A DNA stretch of 64,000 nucleotides, from NCBI GenBank assembly GCA_964512095.1, contig CAZEIH010000001.1:1-64000 (forward strand). The letters are read 5' to 3'. How positions within the stretch are numbered: the stretch's first letter is position 1; the number at the start of each line of letters is the position of its first letter. This DNA comes from DTU013 sp964512095. GTDB taxonomy: Bacteria; Bacillota; Clostridia; Acetivibrionales; DTU013. The notes under the pieces were generated by a model. The model searched no databases. It was not told the origin of the DNA and was given only the letters and a program-made list of their open reading frames with translations. Both the position numbers and the translations under genes were made by a program. Of the stretch, positions 16,868 through 25,629 are shown piece after piece.

Positions 16868-17248
16868 TTGAACAAATGTGTAAATCTATACGCCGATCAG
16901 GGTATAGAAATATCAGGCCGGAAATTATGCACCGGCGAGAAAGTTACTCTTACTTACAGTGGGCTACTGGCTTCGTCAGGCGCCGACAAGGTCTTTGCCC
17001 GTTATGGATATGGTGATTCATGGGATGAGCAGGAGCAAAAAGAGATGTCAGCTTGCAACGACGGATTTGAGGCAGACATATATCTGAAAGTACCTGGTAG
17101 TCTAAATATCTGTTTTAGAGACAGCGCCGGCAATTGGGATAACAATTCAAGTGAAAACTATTCCTTCAAAATATCCGCTAAAAAAACAGCCGGAAAGTTA
17201 ACCGGAAGGTCTACCGGACGGTCAAGAAAAAAAGTCCCCACAGTGTAG
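16868..17248 (+). CDS. stand-alone carbohydrate-binding module (CBM25/53-like)
   Basis: The TTG at 16868 follows AGGAGG. The 126 residues hold one beta-sandwich module: VTLTYSGLLASSGADKVFA, YGYGDSWDEQE, LKVPGSLNICFRDSAGNWDNN, a pattern of starch-type CBM25/CBM53 modules with its aromatic WDNN end. There is no catalytic domain and no signal peptide; the last 20 residues are basic (KKTAGKL...GRSRKKV). Usually such modules are parts of extracellular enzymes, so a cytoplasmic solo CBM suggests glycogen binding or a detached module. Confidence 0.75.
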   Translation: MNKCVNLYADQGIEISGRKLCTGEKVTLTYSGLLASSGADKVFARYGYGDSWDEQEQKEMSACNDGFEADIYLKVPGSLNICFRDSAGNWDNNSSENYSFKISAKKTAGKLTGRSTGRSRKKVPTV

Positions 17249-17271
17249 CCTTTCATATTTTTTAGAGGGAA

Positions 17272-17670
17272 GTGAAATGTTTGGAGGTTGTCAGTACACT
17301 CAGAATTACAAGCATCAGCCTCAAAGGAGACAATCGTGCCTACGGGTATGTACTCATAGTATTTACCCAGGAAAGGATAGGGAGCATTTATGCCAAAGCT
17401 ATCCGCCAGGGGTGGCGGGAATCGATATTCTGCAGAAAACGGAGGCTAACAGTAAAAAATAATGAGATAAAAATACACTTGAAAAAGGGAGACACTATCC
17501 AAAAATATATAGATTGTATCTCTGGAATTGTAAACAAGATAAAAAGTAATATGATGGCTTCGAGGCATTTTAGAATGAGGCAGCGTATGAAGAATATAAA
17601 GCTGATAAGAAAGCTGCCATCAAAGGTTTACTACCTCGCATGCTGTAAAACCATAAAAAAGGCATTGTGA
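17272..17670 (+). CDS. hypothetical basic protein (frame uncertain)
   Basis: Two overlapping frames begin here: GTG 17272 (132 residues, Lys/Arg-rich second half, KKGDTIQKYIDCISGIV) and ATG 17277 (61 residues, MFGGCQYTQNYKHQPQ). The second sits 7 bases after GAGGGAAG. The 61-residue end (QSYPPGVAGIDILQKTEAN) faintly resembles a LysM repeat, and the 132-residue frame resumes in coding-like sequence, so a single gene with a frameshift is possible. No function can be assigned. A strong terminator follows at 17688. Confidence 0.35.
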   Translation: MKCLEVVSTLRITSISLKGDNRAYGYVLIVFTQERIGSIYAKAIRQGWRESIFCRKRRLTVKNNEIKIHLKKGDTIQKYIDCISGIVNKIKSNMMASRHFRMRQRMKNIKLIRKLPSKVYYLACCKTIKKAL

Positions 17671-17687
17671 CTCTTAATACTCTACTT

Positions 17688-17723
17688 AAGGCCATATAGG
17701 CATCTGCCTATATGGCCTTTTTT
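17688..17723 (+). terminator. Rho-independent terminator
   Basis: AAGGCCATATAGGCA and TGCCTATATGGCCTT form a perfect 15-bp stem with a 2-base loop, then TTTT. It ends the CBM / hypothetical unit. Confidence 0.9.
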
Positions 17724-17763
17724 CATCATTAGACTACTGCACGTACGTCAACATCTTTTGAAC

Positions 17764-18054
17764 CTAGCAATAATCGCTATCATCCACAATGTCCTTTATC
17801 TCTTCAAGCTTGAACTGTAATAGCATCTGAAGCTTTATTAGGTTTTTGATACATTCGCATACAGGTTCATCTATGCTGATAAAATCCTGTATTTCAAGCC
17901 CGCAAACATTTATTGCCTCACAAATCTTCCTAGCCTCTGCATCAAGGATTCTTGAAACTGCTTTTTCCTCCATGGCAATAGATTCGATTACATCTGTAAT
18001 AGCCTGCCTGCGGCTGACCGGTTCAGTGTCACCTTTGTAGCCACTACCTACCAT
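17764..18054 (-). CDS. small conserved Firmicute protein
   Basis: 96 residues, helical. The motif AITDVIESIAMEEKAVSRIL followed by DAEARKICEAI resembles small proteins of sporulating Firmicutes that carry ESIALEE-ALSHILNAEGEKI. Some occur with spore-surface genes, but no function is established. It has three Cys (CGLEI, VCECI) and ends SDYC. Stands alone. Confidence 0.6.
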   Translation of the reverse strand: MVGSGYKGDTEPVSRRQAITDVIESIAMEEKAVSRILDAEARKICEAINVCGLEIQDFISIDEPVCECIKNLIKLQMLLQFKLEEIKDIVDDSDYC

Positions 18055-18163
18055 TTCGATACCTCTACATCATGTCATTCATATATCTTCACAATTTTAC
18101 CTTCAATCACTTTTTGAAGCAAATTTGTACCCACCACCAAGGGTTTTCAACCTGATGATTGAA

Positions 18164-18198
18164 AATACATGCCATACATTATGTAAACGGCATGTATT
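18164..18198 (-). terminator. hairpin between dtd and the 17764 gene
   Basis: AATACATGCC and GGCATGTATT pair perfectly around a 15-base loop, 20 bases past the dtd stop. No T-run on either strand, so terminator function is uncertain. Confidence 0.4.
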
Positions 18199-18217
18199 AG
18201 GATCCAAGGAATTCTAT

Positions 18218-18670
18218 TTAGAATAGTTTGCTGCTGTCAAGCAGCATTGTGACAGGTCCATCATTGACCAAGCTAACCGCCATATCCGCTGCAAAAACTC
18301 CTGTCTTGACTTTAGCTGCTGCGGTTTCGCGCAATTTCTCTACAAAATATTCATATAGGGGTCTGGCCTGCTCCGGCCTTGCGGAGTCTGAAAACGATGG
18401 CCTCCTGCCCTTCCTGCAGTCTCCATACAAAGTGAACTGAGATACAGCCAGCAGTTCACCTTTGATATCCTTCACTGAAAGATTCATTTTCCCGTCATTA
18501 TCTTCAAATATTCTGAGCTCCGCAATCTTCTCAGCCAGGTAGACAGCATCGGCTGTGGTGTCATTGTTACCAACGCCCACTAGTATCAGAAGCCCTTGGG
18601 ATATTTCTGAAACGACTTCTCCATTTATAGTAACACTTGCACTTTTTACTCTTTGCACAACAGCTCTCAT
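18218..18670 (-). CDS. dtd: D-aminoacyl-tRNA deacylase
   Basis: Removes D-amino acids mischarged on tRNAs. The start at 18670 (MRAVVQRVKSASVTI) follows AAAGGTGAG; the 150 residues are normal. The two active-site signatures are present: SQFTLYGD (catalytic Thr region) and the cross-subunit Gly-Pro motif as NDGPVTM. Repeat R1 copy 2 begins only 14 bases before the start codon, immediately behind the ribosome binding site, so the native promoter has been displaced or the repeat now supplies one. Confidence 0.95.
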   Translation of the reverse strand: MRAVVQRVKSASVTINGEVVSEISQGLLILVGVGNNDTTADAVYLAEKIAELRIFEDNDGKMNLSVKDIKGELLAVSQFTLYGDCRKGRRPSFSDSARPEQARPLYEYFVEKLRETAAAKVKTGVFAADMAVSLVNDGPVTMLLDSSKLF

Positions 18671-18683
18671 ACACTCACCTTTC

Positions 18684-18907
18684 AATTTCCAATGGGGGCA
18701 GGCCCCCATCCCCCTAGCTACGGTCGAAATGAATTCGCCCTACGCTACACTCCGTGCGCCACGTCTAAATGTGGCGTTTGAACAACGTCGGCTGGTCGAT
18801 GACTTCGTCATCAGCTCGCCCATGCATCCTGAGTGGGAGATTGTACTCGCCACTGACAGCTTTTTCAGTCGGTAACCCCCACCTAAGAGGAGGGGGACTG
18901 TAACATT
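18684..18907 (+). mobile_element. R1 repeat, copy 2 (full length)
   Basis: Starts AATTTCCAATGGGGGC and ends GACTGTAACATT. Left subterminal hairpin TGGGGGC-AG-GCCCCCA; right hairpin CCCCCACCTAAGAGGAGGGGG; right flank GTTCAA. Internal hairpins CGCCACGT-CTAA-ATGTGGCG and GATGACTTCGTCATC. No terminal inverted repeat or target duplication is seen, consistent with the IS200/IS605 type. It abuts the dtd leader. Confidence 0.8.
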
Positions 18908-18977
18908 GTTCAATTAATTATGGTCATATTATCTCAAAAAACCTCAGTGAACACCAGTGCAGTATTTCTAATTAGGT

Positions 18978-19006
18978 TTGACAAAACTATCATGCAGTAG
19001 TATGCT
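18978..19006 (+). promoter_or_regulatory. promoter of the marR-type gene
   Basis: TTGACA, 17 bases, TATGCT. It lies 52 bases before the ATG, with the palindromic operator between promoter and start. Confidence 0.75.
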
Positions 19007-19017
19007 ATTTTACAACA

Positions 19018-19031
19018 GTTGCGTACGCAAC
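19018..19031. promoter_or_regulatory. palindromic MarR operator
   Basis: GTTGCGTACGCAAC is a perfect 14-bp palindrome located 12 bases downstream of the -10 box, at the expected transcription start. MarR repressors usually bind such sites in their own promoter; autoregulation is inferred. Confidence 0.75.
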
Positions 19032-19058
19032 TAATATACAAAAATCCTGGAGGCAAGT

Positions 19059-19508
19059 ATGGGAGCTTTAATGAGATATATAAACAGGATATCGCGCTGT
19101 GGCATTCTGTTCAGAAACGGGAAGCTAGAGCATGAGGGGATTAACGGCTATCAGCATACATACATCTTGAATATATGTAGAAATCCCGGAATCTCACAGG
19201 ATGCGCTGGCCAAAACCATATATGTGAACAAAAGTAACGTTACCCGACAGCTTGCACTTTTGGAAAACAGCGGCTATATTAGCAGAATCACCAGCGAAAA
19301 AGACAAGCGTGTCCTGCAGGTCTACCCAACTCAAAAGGCATTTGATATCCTACCTAAGGTAAAAAGCCTTTTAGATGAGTGGGAAGCTTACGTCACTGAA
19401 GGCCTCTCCAAAGAAGAAAAGAGTGTTATGGTTCTTATGCTCCAACGGGTAATGGTAAAAGCAACTCAAAAAATTGGTGAGGACAATAACGACACTTGCA
19501 ATAGTTGA
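19059..19508 (+). CDS. MarR-family transcriptional regulator
   Basis: 149 residues with a winged helix: SQDALAKTIYVNKSNVTRQLALLENSGYI is split across the recognition helix and is followed by the wing ITSEKDKRVLQVYPT. GGAGG stands five bases before the ATG. Located directly upstream of an ABC multidrug-exporter gene, the usual place of its target operon, but that gene is broken. The regulator itself looks intact. Confidence 0.9.
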   Translation: MGALMRYINRISRCGILFRNGKLEHEGINGYQHTYILNICRNPGISQDALAKTIYVNKSNVTRQLALLENSGYISRITSEKDKRVLQVYPTQKAFDILPKVKSLLDEWEAYVTEGLSKEEKSVMVLMLQRVMVKATQKIGEDNNDTCNS

Positions 19509-19553
19509 TGAAAACAGCAAAAAACGGAATCGAACCTGAAGGAATAAAGTGAT

Positions 19554-20659
19554 ATGAAGAAAATATTTACATACCTCAATCCATATAAATTAAAGATGCT
19601 AATAGGACTGGCGATAAAAAAGCGGTAGATTCTTATTATAATGCAGATTACTACGCAAGCGTGTTTGGTCCCTCAATAAATTTAGTAAATAACCTTTCTC
19701 TTGCCCTCATCAGTGTATTCGGAGCACTGCTATTTCTCTTTAACCGAATTACACTTGGTAACCTATCCTCCTTCGTCCTGTATTCTCGAAGATTCTCAGG
19801 GCCTATAAGTGAGATGGCCAATATCGTCAGCGAGCTACAATCATCCTTCGCTGCAGCAGAGCGCATTTTCCGATTAATCGATGAAGCTCCAGAGCCAAAG
19901 GACATGGAGGGAGCAGCTGTTATTGATGATGTAAGAGGAGAAGTAAATATGGAGGACGTTAACTTTGGGTATTATCCAAATCAGCCGGTAATACAGAATC
20001 TTAATCTAAAAGTACCTGAGGGCGGCCTCATCGCTATCGTAGGCCCTACAGGTGCCGGTAAGACTACGATTATTAACCTGTTGATGAGATTTTATGACCC
20101 AGACAGCGGTACACTCTCCATCGATGACAAAAACATCAGCGAGGTCACTCGAAAAAGCCTGCGGCTTTCGTATTCCATGGTATTACAGGATACCTGGCTG
20201 TTCCATGGTACAATTTATGAAAATATAGCCTATGGAAAGAATAATGCAACCCTTGATGATGTTATAGCTGTTGCAAAAGCAGCAAAAATACACAATTATG
20301 TTATGCGGCTGCCCGAAGACTACAACACTGTTCTAAGTGATGACGGCATGAGTATATCCTATGGACAAAAGCAGCTGCTTACTATTGCAAGGGCAATGCT
20401 TCTAGACTCAAAAATGCTGATTCTTGACGAAGCCACCTCAAATGTAGACACCAGAACAGAGCAGCAAATACAAAAAGCTATGCGAAAGCTCATGGAGGGC
20501 AGGACCTGTTTTGTCATCGCCCATCGCCTGTCCACCATACGCAACGCCGACACAATACTTGTCATCAAAGACGGTATGATCGCCGAACAGGGAAACCATA
20601 AAGAGCTTATGACTCATAACGGAGTCTATGCAGAACTCTACAACGCACAGTTCAACTGA
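19554..20659 (+). pseudogene. ABC multidrug exporter with most of the membrane domain deleted
   Basis: ATG at 19554 opens MKKIFTYLNPYKLKMLIGL, a normal exporter N-terminus, but reaches a TAG at about 19627. From there another frame continues (KAVDSYYNADYYASVFGP) into the last two membrane helices and a whole nucleotide-binding domain. About 230 residues of the transmembrane domain are lost. The ATPase domain keeps Walker A GPTGAGKTT, Walker B MLILDEATSNVD and the H-loop IAHRLST, but the signature reads ISYGQ instead of LSGGQ/LSQGQ. Non-functional as a transporter. Confidence 0.85.
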
Positions 20660-20663
20660 AACA

Positions 20664-20778
20664 TAGGGACGTATCTACTGTTCCATTTTGGAACATGGGG
20701 ACAGATCTCTTGTTCCTACTTTGGGACAGGGGGATGTATCTGCTGCTCCACTTTGAAACACCGGAACAGATCTCTTAC
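20664..20778 (+). repeat. R3 degenerate 32-bp tandem repeat, four units
   Basis: Units follow the pattern GGAACAnGGGGACnnATCTCnTGTTCC-nACTTT. They start near 20664 (AGGGACGTATCTACTGTTCC), 20691, 20724 and 20756. Each unit contains the palindromic ends GGAACA...TGTTCC. A second, two-unit block lies at 25557-25610. Confidence 0.7.
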
Positions 20779-20839
20779 ACAATTCACTGCAAGCAGGAAA
20801 TCCGATACTCACTCGCAGTACTACACAGTCGGCTCCTGT

Positions 20840-21190
20840 CTAGAGTAACATCCCAATTCCTTGACCAATAAAAAATGAGAAGGCATTAGCTCCAATTGCA
20901 AACAATACAGGATTACGGATCTTATCTCCATACGATTTGTAGCATAATGCCTCTACAACTACAGCAAGCACTTCAAGTACAACCAATACTAGCTTGCTTC
21001 CTCCCCTGCTGACAGTTAGGTAATACAAGAATACTACAACAGGATTTGTGAGTACGTTTACAAGGCATACCAGCAGTAGCTCCTTCTTGCTTCGTATCCT
21101 GAAAACAAGAGCAAATATGAGCTCTAAAGCAAGTGTCATTCCAAGGGATATTGCCAAAATTATAAGGATCTCAAAGCCCATAAAATCCAC
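20840..21190 (-). CDS. small multi-pass membrane protein
   Basis: 116 residues with four predicted membrane helices (about 5-28, 39-58, 66-84, 95-114) and short polar links (RIRSKKEL, YKSYGDKIRNP). The frame opens with GTG at 21190; an ATG at 21181 is the alternative. It is the last gene of a four-gene operon with a secreted single-span protein, an MFS transporter and a zinc-ribbon protein. Function unknown. Confidence 0.65.
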   Translation of the reverse strand: MDFMGFEILIILAISLGMTLALELIFALVFRIRSKKELLLVCLVNVLTNPVVVFLYYLTVSRGGSKLVLVVLEVLAVVVEALCYKSYGDKIRNPVLFAIGANAFSFFIGQGIGMLL

Positions 21191-21223
21191 TCATCACACC
21201 ATCATCCCTCTTTCACAGCCCAA

Positions 21224-21481
21224 TCACGGTGCTTTTTCTGCATCGGCGCCCTTTGCTGTTTTCTCTTTGAATAACACCCGTATCAGTATAAATGTCCCAG
21301 CTACAACAACCACTACCAACGCCGCAATCAGTATAACAATATTGGATCCCTCGGGCTGCGGTGTTATAATATCATCCGGCTCCAATACCGCATCCGCATA
21401 GGAAACAAAGCAGGTTGCCATAATTAACAATAGGCAGAGGCAAAACATAAGAGTAGACCTAATTAGTAGTTTCTTCTTCAT
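21224..21481 (-). CDS. small exported membrane protein
   Basis: The start at 21481 (MKKKLLIRSTLMFCLC) follows GAGGTG. 85 residues: signal peptide (about 1-29), a short acidic outer segment (EPDDIITPQPEG), a membrane span (about 46-66) and a charged tail. Lies 36 bp after the MFS gene and 34 bp before the four-helix protein. Perhaps a subunit or accessory of the neighbouring membrane proteins; no known family. Confidence 0.65.
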   Translation of the reverse strand: MKKKLLIRSTLMFCLCLLLIMATCFVSYADAVLEPDDIITPQPEGSNIVILIAALVVVVVAGTFILIRVLFKEKTAKGADAEKAP

Positions 21482-21516
21482 CCCAAACACCTCTTTAACT
21501 AATTTTGAATTACTTA

Positions 21517-22638
21517 TCACATTACACTAATATCATCAGATAGAGTTTTGCTCTCTTCCGATTTTGTGCTAATCCACCCAACACCAGCTATTATAAGTCC
21601 TACACTTAGCAGAGCAACTGAAACCACAGAAGCTAAGGCAAAACCAAGCCCACCTGTAAACAGCGGATCCAAGCCCAAATATACAGGAATGAAACCCAGA
21701 AACAACCCAAATGTTAAAAGTCCAAAGGTAAAGCCCTTACTACCAGGCAATATCCGTGAGACAGCCCATAATGTTATAGGCATTGTCATATTAAAAAGAA
21801 AAATCGCTACTATACCGGCTATCGGATATTCAAAAAATAGAAACAGTATAGCTGATAAGCCAAGTGAAACCACCGTCGTTTTCAATATACCGAATGTGTC
21901 TGCCAGTATACCCCCTGCCATCTTTCCAAGGACAACCCCACTGATCAGTATAATCCCCCAGTAGCCCTCTCCCTTCCATGGAAAGGCGAGAGTCAGCCCT
22001 ACATATGACCTGAGGCAGACCACAAGAAACATGAGCACCAACGCGCCCACTGCTGCAGCCACCTTGAGTTCGTTTTGGCTGGATGTCACTGCAAGACTTG
22101 CTGTCCGGAATGATACCGGTTCATTTTCAGATTTAAAGGTGCGTGCTGAATCATACTGGAGCAACAGCAATAGCAGCGAAGTCAAAACTAGCGCAATTAC
22201 AATGTAGACAGCCGCATCCACACCCTGCTTTCCGTATATTGTACCAATATACAGACCAAAGGCTCCCGGGGCCACAAAAACACCTAGCATACCACTTTTT
22301 TTATGACTAAGGTTCAGTACATCTATACCTCCACCGACATGGAACATGCAGTTCCCCAACCCAGCTATAAGAGCCGCAGCAATTGGAATGCTCCCGCACC
22401 CATACGCTATAACCACAAGTATACAACCCACCGCCGCGCATACGGCATTCCGGTTCCACCTATCAGCTAGATGCCCTATGGGCATTTGAAGGGCAAATGC
22501 ACAAAAATTATAGAGCAAAACACAAACAAACCACTCCGGGGTCCCTCGAATTTTGAGAAACAGTAGATACGCGCAAGCTAAATCCACAAGTAAATGTGTG
22601 ATAGAATACAACATTACCTTAGTGTAGGAGCTCTTCAA
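21517..22638 (-). CDS. MFS transporter
   Basis: A TTG at 22638 lies right after the stop of the upstream gene (TAAATTG) and eight bases after AGGAGG, so I prefer it to the ATG at 22659, which has no good site. The 373 residues show about 12 membrane helices and the MFS loop GHLADRWNRNAV between helices 2 and 3; YGCGSIPIAAALIAGLGNCMFHVGGG resembles fosmidomycin-resistance-type carriers only in layout. Substrate unknown. Confidence 0.85.
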   Translation of the reverse strand: MKSSYTKVMLYSITHLLVDLACAYLLFLKIRGTPEWFVCVLLYNFCAFALQMPIGHLADRWNRNAVCAAVGCILVVIAYGCGSIPIAAALIAGLGNCMFHVGGGIDVLNLSHKKSGMLGVFVAPGAFGLYIGTIYGKQGVDAAVYIVIALVLTSLLLLLLQYDSARTFKSENEPVSFRTASLAVTSSQNELKVAAAVGALVLMFLVVCLRSYVGLTLAFPWKGEGYWGIILISGVVLGKMAGGILADTFGILKTTVVSLGLSAILFLFFEYPIAGIVAIFLFNMTMPITLWAVSRILPGSKGFTFGLLTFGLFLGFIPVYLGLDPLFTGGLGFALASVVSVALLSVGLIIAGVGWISTKSEESKTLSDDISVM

Positions 22639-22639
22639 T

Positions 22640-23134
22640 TTAATTGCCTCCTGCCTCATCTGATGCCGTCTCGGTGTATGTTGAATCCTGATTACCCGCT
22701 GATAATGCTGCCTTTGCTGCCCTCTCCTCTTCTATTTCCTTCAACTGTCTGAGATAATTCTTCTGCGTTTCTGTCTTTCCTTCCATTTCCTGATCAACGG
22801 CTCCTTTGCTGGAGTCGGCCCCTAACAACTGGCCCATTCTGGCAGCATGCTCCTCCTGGGTTATCACCTTATTTAGTAGTGCAGTATTGCATTGCGCAAT
22901 AGCCTTATATTCCTCAAATCGTTCTTTTTCAAGCTTTACACCGTATTTGCATACAGGACACAGCAAAAGATATTCAGTAGAATATGGAATAACGGGTATG
23001 AAAAACAAAGTGAACCATGTCCTCTTACAGTACAAATCCCAGTGTTTGTCATTATTGCAGTGATCACAGTGGTACTTTAAAACAGGTCCAAAGCTTTTTA
23101 ACGTTTGCCGGCCCCATCCAAATATTATAAACAT
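22640..23134 (-). CDS. zinc-ribbon family protein
   Basis: 164 residues: an N-terminal membrane-proximal zinc-ribbon domain (CDHCNND...YCKRTWFTLFFIPVIPY...CPVCKYG) of the zinc_ribbon_15 type with a hydrophobic insertion, then a charged helical tail with E-rich KEIEEERAAKAAL. First gene of the operon that continues with the MFS transporter. Function unknown in the family. Confidence 0.75.
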   Translation of the reverse strand: MFIIFGWGRQTLKSFGPVLKYHCDHCNNDKHWDLYCKRTWFTLFFIPVIPYSTEYLLLCPVCKYGVKLEKERFEEYKAIAQCNTALLNKVITQEEHAARMGQLLGADSSKGAVDQEMEGKTETQKNYLRQLKEIEEERAAKAALSAGNQDSTYTETASDEAGGN

Positions 23135-23252
23135 AAGTACGCTCCCTTCACAAAAAATATAATTTCCACCACCAGTATATCATTTCATTAAAAGATTTTC
23201 ACCTCACCGGGACAGACCCCCTATGTTCCGCATATACTCATACGCACTGCTG

Positions 23253-25532
23253 CTAGCAACCCGAATCAAATGGGTCAACCGGAGCAGGAATATCAGCTTT
23301 AGAACCATTCACATCAGTAAAGGATTCCGTCCATTGCGGAAGAGACGGCTGCTTACTCTCCTTCAGTAGCTTCTGCCACTCCTCATCGCTTAATCGGGTA
23401 CTATTTACAAACTCGTAATAGCTGAAAGCCGCACCTCTGGTAAGATAAAGCTTTCCTCCTATCGGAACAACGGCAAATATCTGTGAAGCAGTGCCTACAC
23501 CTTCCTCTAGGTAACCATCCGAGGAGTTATGGACATCAGCTATGACTGCCATATTCTTATCAGTTTCCGATGTAATCTCAAACCAGCTGACGCCACCTTC
23601 AACACAAGAACTCGTCAAGCTCTCCAGTTCGCCTCCATAAAAAAGGATACGTTCATACTCTTCCTTTGTGAGCTCCTCATTTCTAAGTTCCTTTATAGAA
23701 CAGTCAATCAGGAACTGAAGCAGACGTTCAAATCGTTCCATGCTGTTCTGCATATCATCACTTAGCATTTCTCTTGCCTGCAGGTTTTCTCTAGAATATT
23801 TGGTCAGCCATTGAAGCCTCTCATAAACCTCTATATTTGGTTCTACATAACCCAGGACATACGGTGTCTCTTCACCTCCACCGCACTCAGCACCGCTTTG
23901 TTTGCCGTACAATATAGTGTCATGCCTCAGCTCCGACCAGCTTGCCAATGCCGTATTAAGCGATTTGTCCTGCCATGCCTTACCTGTCATAAATGATGGA
24001 TAACCCGTATCGAAAGGATTCAGTAAGCCCTTCAGCACCCACAGCCAACCATAGTACATATTGGAACGCCAGGTTTCTTCAGGCAGCACAGTAAATTTAT
24101 CCTTCATCTCCTTAAAGTTCTTCGGGTAATCCACCCATTTCTTGTCCTCATTATATGTTTCTGTTAATATCTCACTAGCTCTTTCAGAACCAAGAACACC
24201 CATGATATCAAGCCCTTTGGGAAAAGGCCTAACTATAGGCTTGCTCATTTTTTGCAGTATCTCCGAATCCGGGATATATCTCTGACCCATGAATCTAAAT
24301 TGGAGCCCTGTAGGTGTGTCTATTCCATTAAGGTCTACATCCCATTCGGGCTGTATTTTGGGCTGTGGCATTTTTTTGGCCTCAACCAACAATTTCTCCA
24401 GCTTGTCGCTATCTGTAAAGGTTTCAGGATCAGGCGAGGTACCATATACTTTGACTAGCATATCCTTGTACTGATATATAGTAAGGTCATCAGCACTGCC
24501 AACATAGAATGCAGTAATGTCGTATATGTTTTCCCATAGGTCTATATCTGGCTCCCCGCTACCCTTCGAAAAAATGCAGCCTGTAATGAGCAACGCCTGC
24601 AGTGTCTCTGGAACAACAAGCTGCTGTTTACTATCAAGCAACGCAAAGGGCGCCTGTCCATACCACATCACAGCTTTGAAAAATCGTTCAAAAAATTCGT
24701 TTCTGGTATAATGGCCCCTGGGTTTATATTGACTATAATCAAGCTTAAAACCAAATATCGGTGACACTTCATAGCCCTCAGCATTAGAAATCAGCTCAAA
24801 CTCTGCTTTCGCCAGCTCGAGTGCATCATTTGGAATATCTTTGGGTAGCTCTTTTTCTAACGCCATTTGTGCAGCGGCAAAGTAAGCTATGTTCTTGAGT
24901 GCTGCAGCCTTTACCTCAGGATTCCCGATACCTTCATACACTCCAATGGACTTATTCAGCATACTGTCATTGAGTTGTTCAAGATCATCAAGCAAGTATC
25001 CCAGCTCAATTGATCTAAGTGAGTAGTCAAAAAATATATGGTATACCTGAAGCACTGAATCCGTAGTTATCAAGCTGGGGAGCTTCAAATACTCATTGGT
25101 TTCATAAATATAAAAGAGCTGCTCCTCATCAGACGGTACTACAAAAAATCCGTTATCCGAGAGCCTTTCTGTCTGCGCAGCCGAGAAGCTGCCGAACTGT
25201 TGGACATTCTCCACATTGGAAAGATCCCCTTTAACCTTATATGGAGCTACCTTTTTATCATAGCTGCTCGGCTGCCATTTCACATCAATATTTTTCTGTT
25301 CCCTTCCAGCATCAAATGTTGGAAAGACACCTACATTCAAAACCTCAACCTCATTGCCTCCGACGGTCTGACTTACTTCTTCACCCACCTTGTCGTTGCT
25401 ACTTTTCTCCTGTGGCTGAGGCAAATTTTTCTTTTCTGGCAATTCTACCGAAAGCGTGCACGCCGCTAACGCCACAACGCACACCACCATCTGAACCAAC
25501 GCCAAAACTGTTGCCAAAATTCTCTTACCCAT
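23253..25532 (-). CDS. DUF3160-family lipoprotein
   Basis: The start at 25532 (MGKRILATVLALVQM) removes an upstream extension that reads through the R3 repeat. The 759 residues begin with a lipoprotein signal (LAAC, Cys about 25), an acidic linker, and the large DUF3160 domain with DEEQLFYIYETNEYLKLPS, TDSVLQVYHIFFDYSLRS, GQAPFALL and the C-terminal LTRGAAFSYYEF. The family is found on the surface of clostridia and archaea, with unknown role. RBS is weak (GTGGTGAAG). Likely co-transcribed with the beta-propeller-like gene upstream. Confidence 0.8.
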   Translation of the reverse strand: MGKRILATVLALVQMVVCVVALAACTLSVELPEKKNLPQPQEKSSNDKVGEEVSQTVGGNEVEVLNVGVFPTFDAGREQKNIDVKWQPSSYDKKVAPYKVKGDLSNVENVQQFGSFSAAQTERLSDNGFFVVPSDEEQLFYIYETNEYLKLPSLITTDSVLQVYHIFFDYSLRSIELGYLLDDLEQLNDSMLNKSIGVYEGIGNPEVKAAALKNIAYFAAAQMALEKELPKDIPNDALELAKAEFELISNAEGYEVSPIFGFKLDYSQYKPRGHYTRNEFFERFFKAVMWYGQAPFALLDSKQQLVVPETLQALLITGCIFSKGSGEPDIDLWENIYDITAFYVGSADDLTIYQYKDMLVKVYGTSPDPETFTDSDKLEKLLVEAKKMPQPKIQPEWDVDLNGIDTPTGLQFRFMGQRYIPDSEILQKMSKPIVRPFPKGLDIMGVLGSERASEILTETYNEDKKWVDYPKNFKEMKDKFTVLPEETWRSNMYYGWLWVLKGLLNPFDTGYPSFMTGKAWQDKSLNTALASWSELRHDTILYGKQSGAECGGGEETPYVLGYVEPNIEVYERLQWLTKYSRENLQAREMLSDDMQNSMERFERLLQFLIDCSIKELRNEELTKEEYERILFYGGELESLTSSCVEGGVSWFEITSETDKNMAVIADVHNSSDGYLEEGVGTASQIFAVVPIGGKLYLTRGAAFSYYEFVNSTRLSDEEWQKLLKESKQPSLPQWTESFTDVNGSKADIPAPVDPFDSGC

Positions 25533-25556
25533 TCTCACTTCACCACTTTCTTCGAA

Positions 25557-25610
25557 TTTGGAACACGGGGACGTATCTCCTGTTCCACTTTGGAACACGG
25601 GGACAATCTC
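25557..25610. repeat. R3 repeat, second block (two units)
   Basis: GGAACACGGGGACGTATCTCCTGTTCC is followed after CACTTT by a second GGAACACGGGGACAATCTCC. Same family as 20664-20778. It separates the 25630 gene stop from the DUF3160 start. Confidence 0.75.
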
Positions 25611-25629
25611 CGCCAATCCTTGAAACAAC

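Noticed and set aside
18555..18875. 106-residue open frame on the plus strand across the dtd 5' end and repeat R1
   Set aside because: It is antisense to dtd and runs through the non-coding repeat; a similar peptide appears in copy 1 (6408-6608) only because the repeat DNA is shared.
20664..20778. CRISPR-like period of about 32 bp
   Set aside because: Units are adjacent and degenerate, no unique spacers are present, and no cas genes are in the window.
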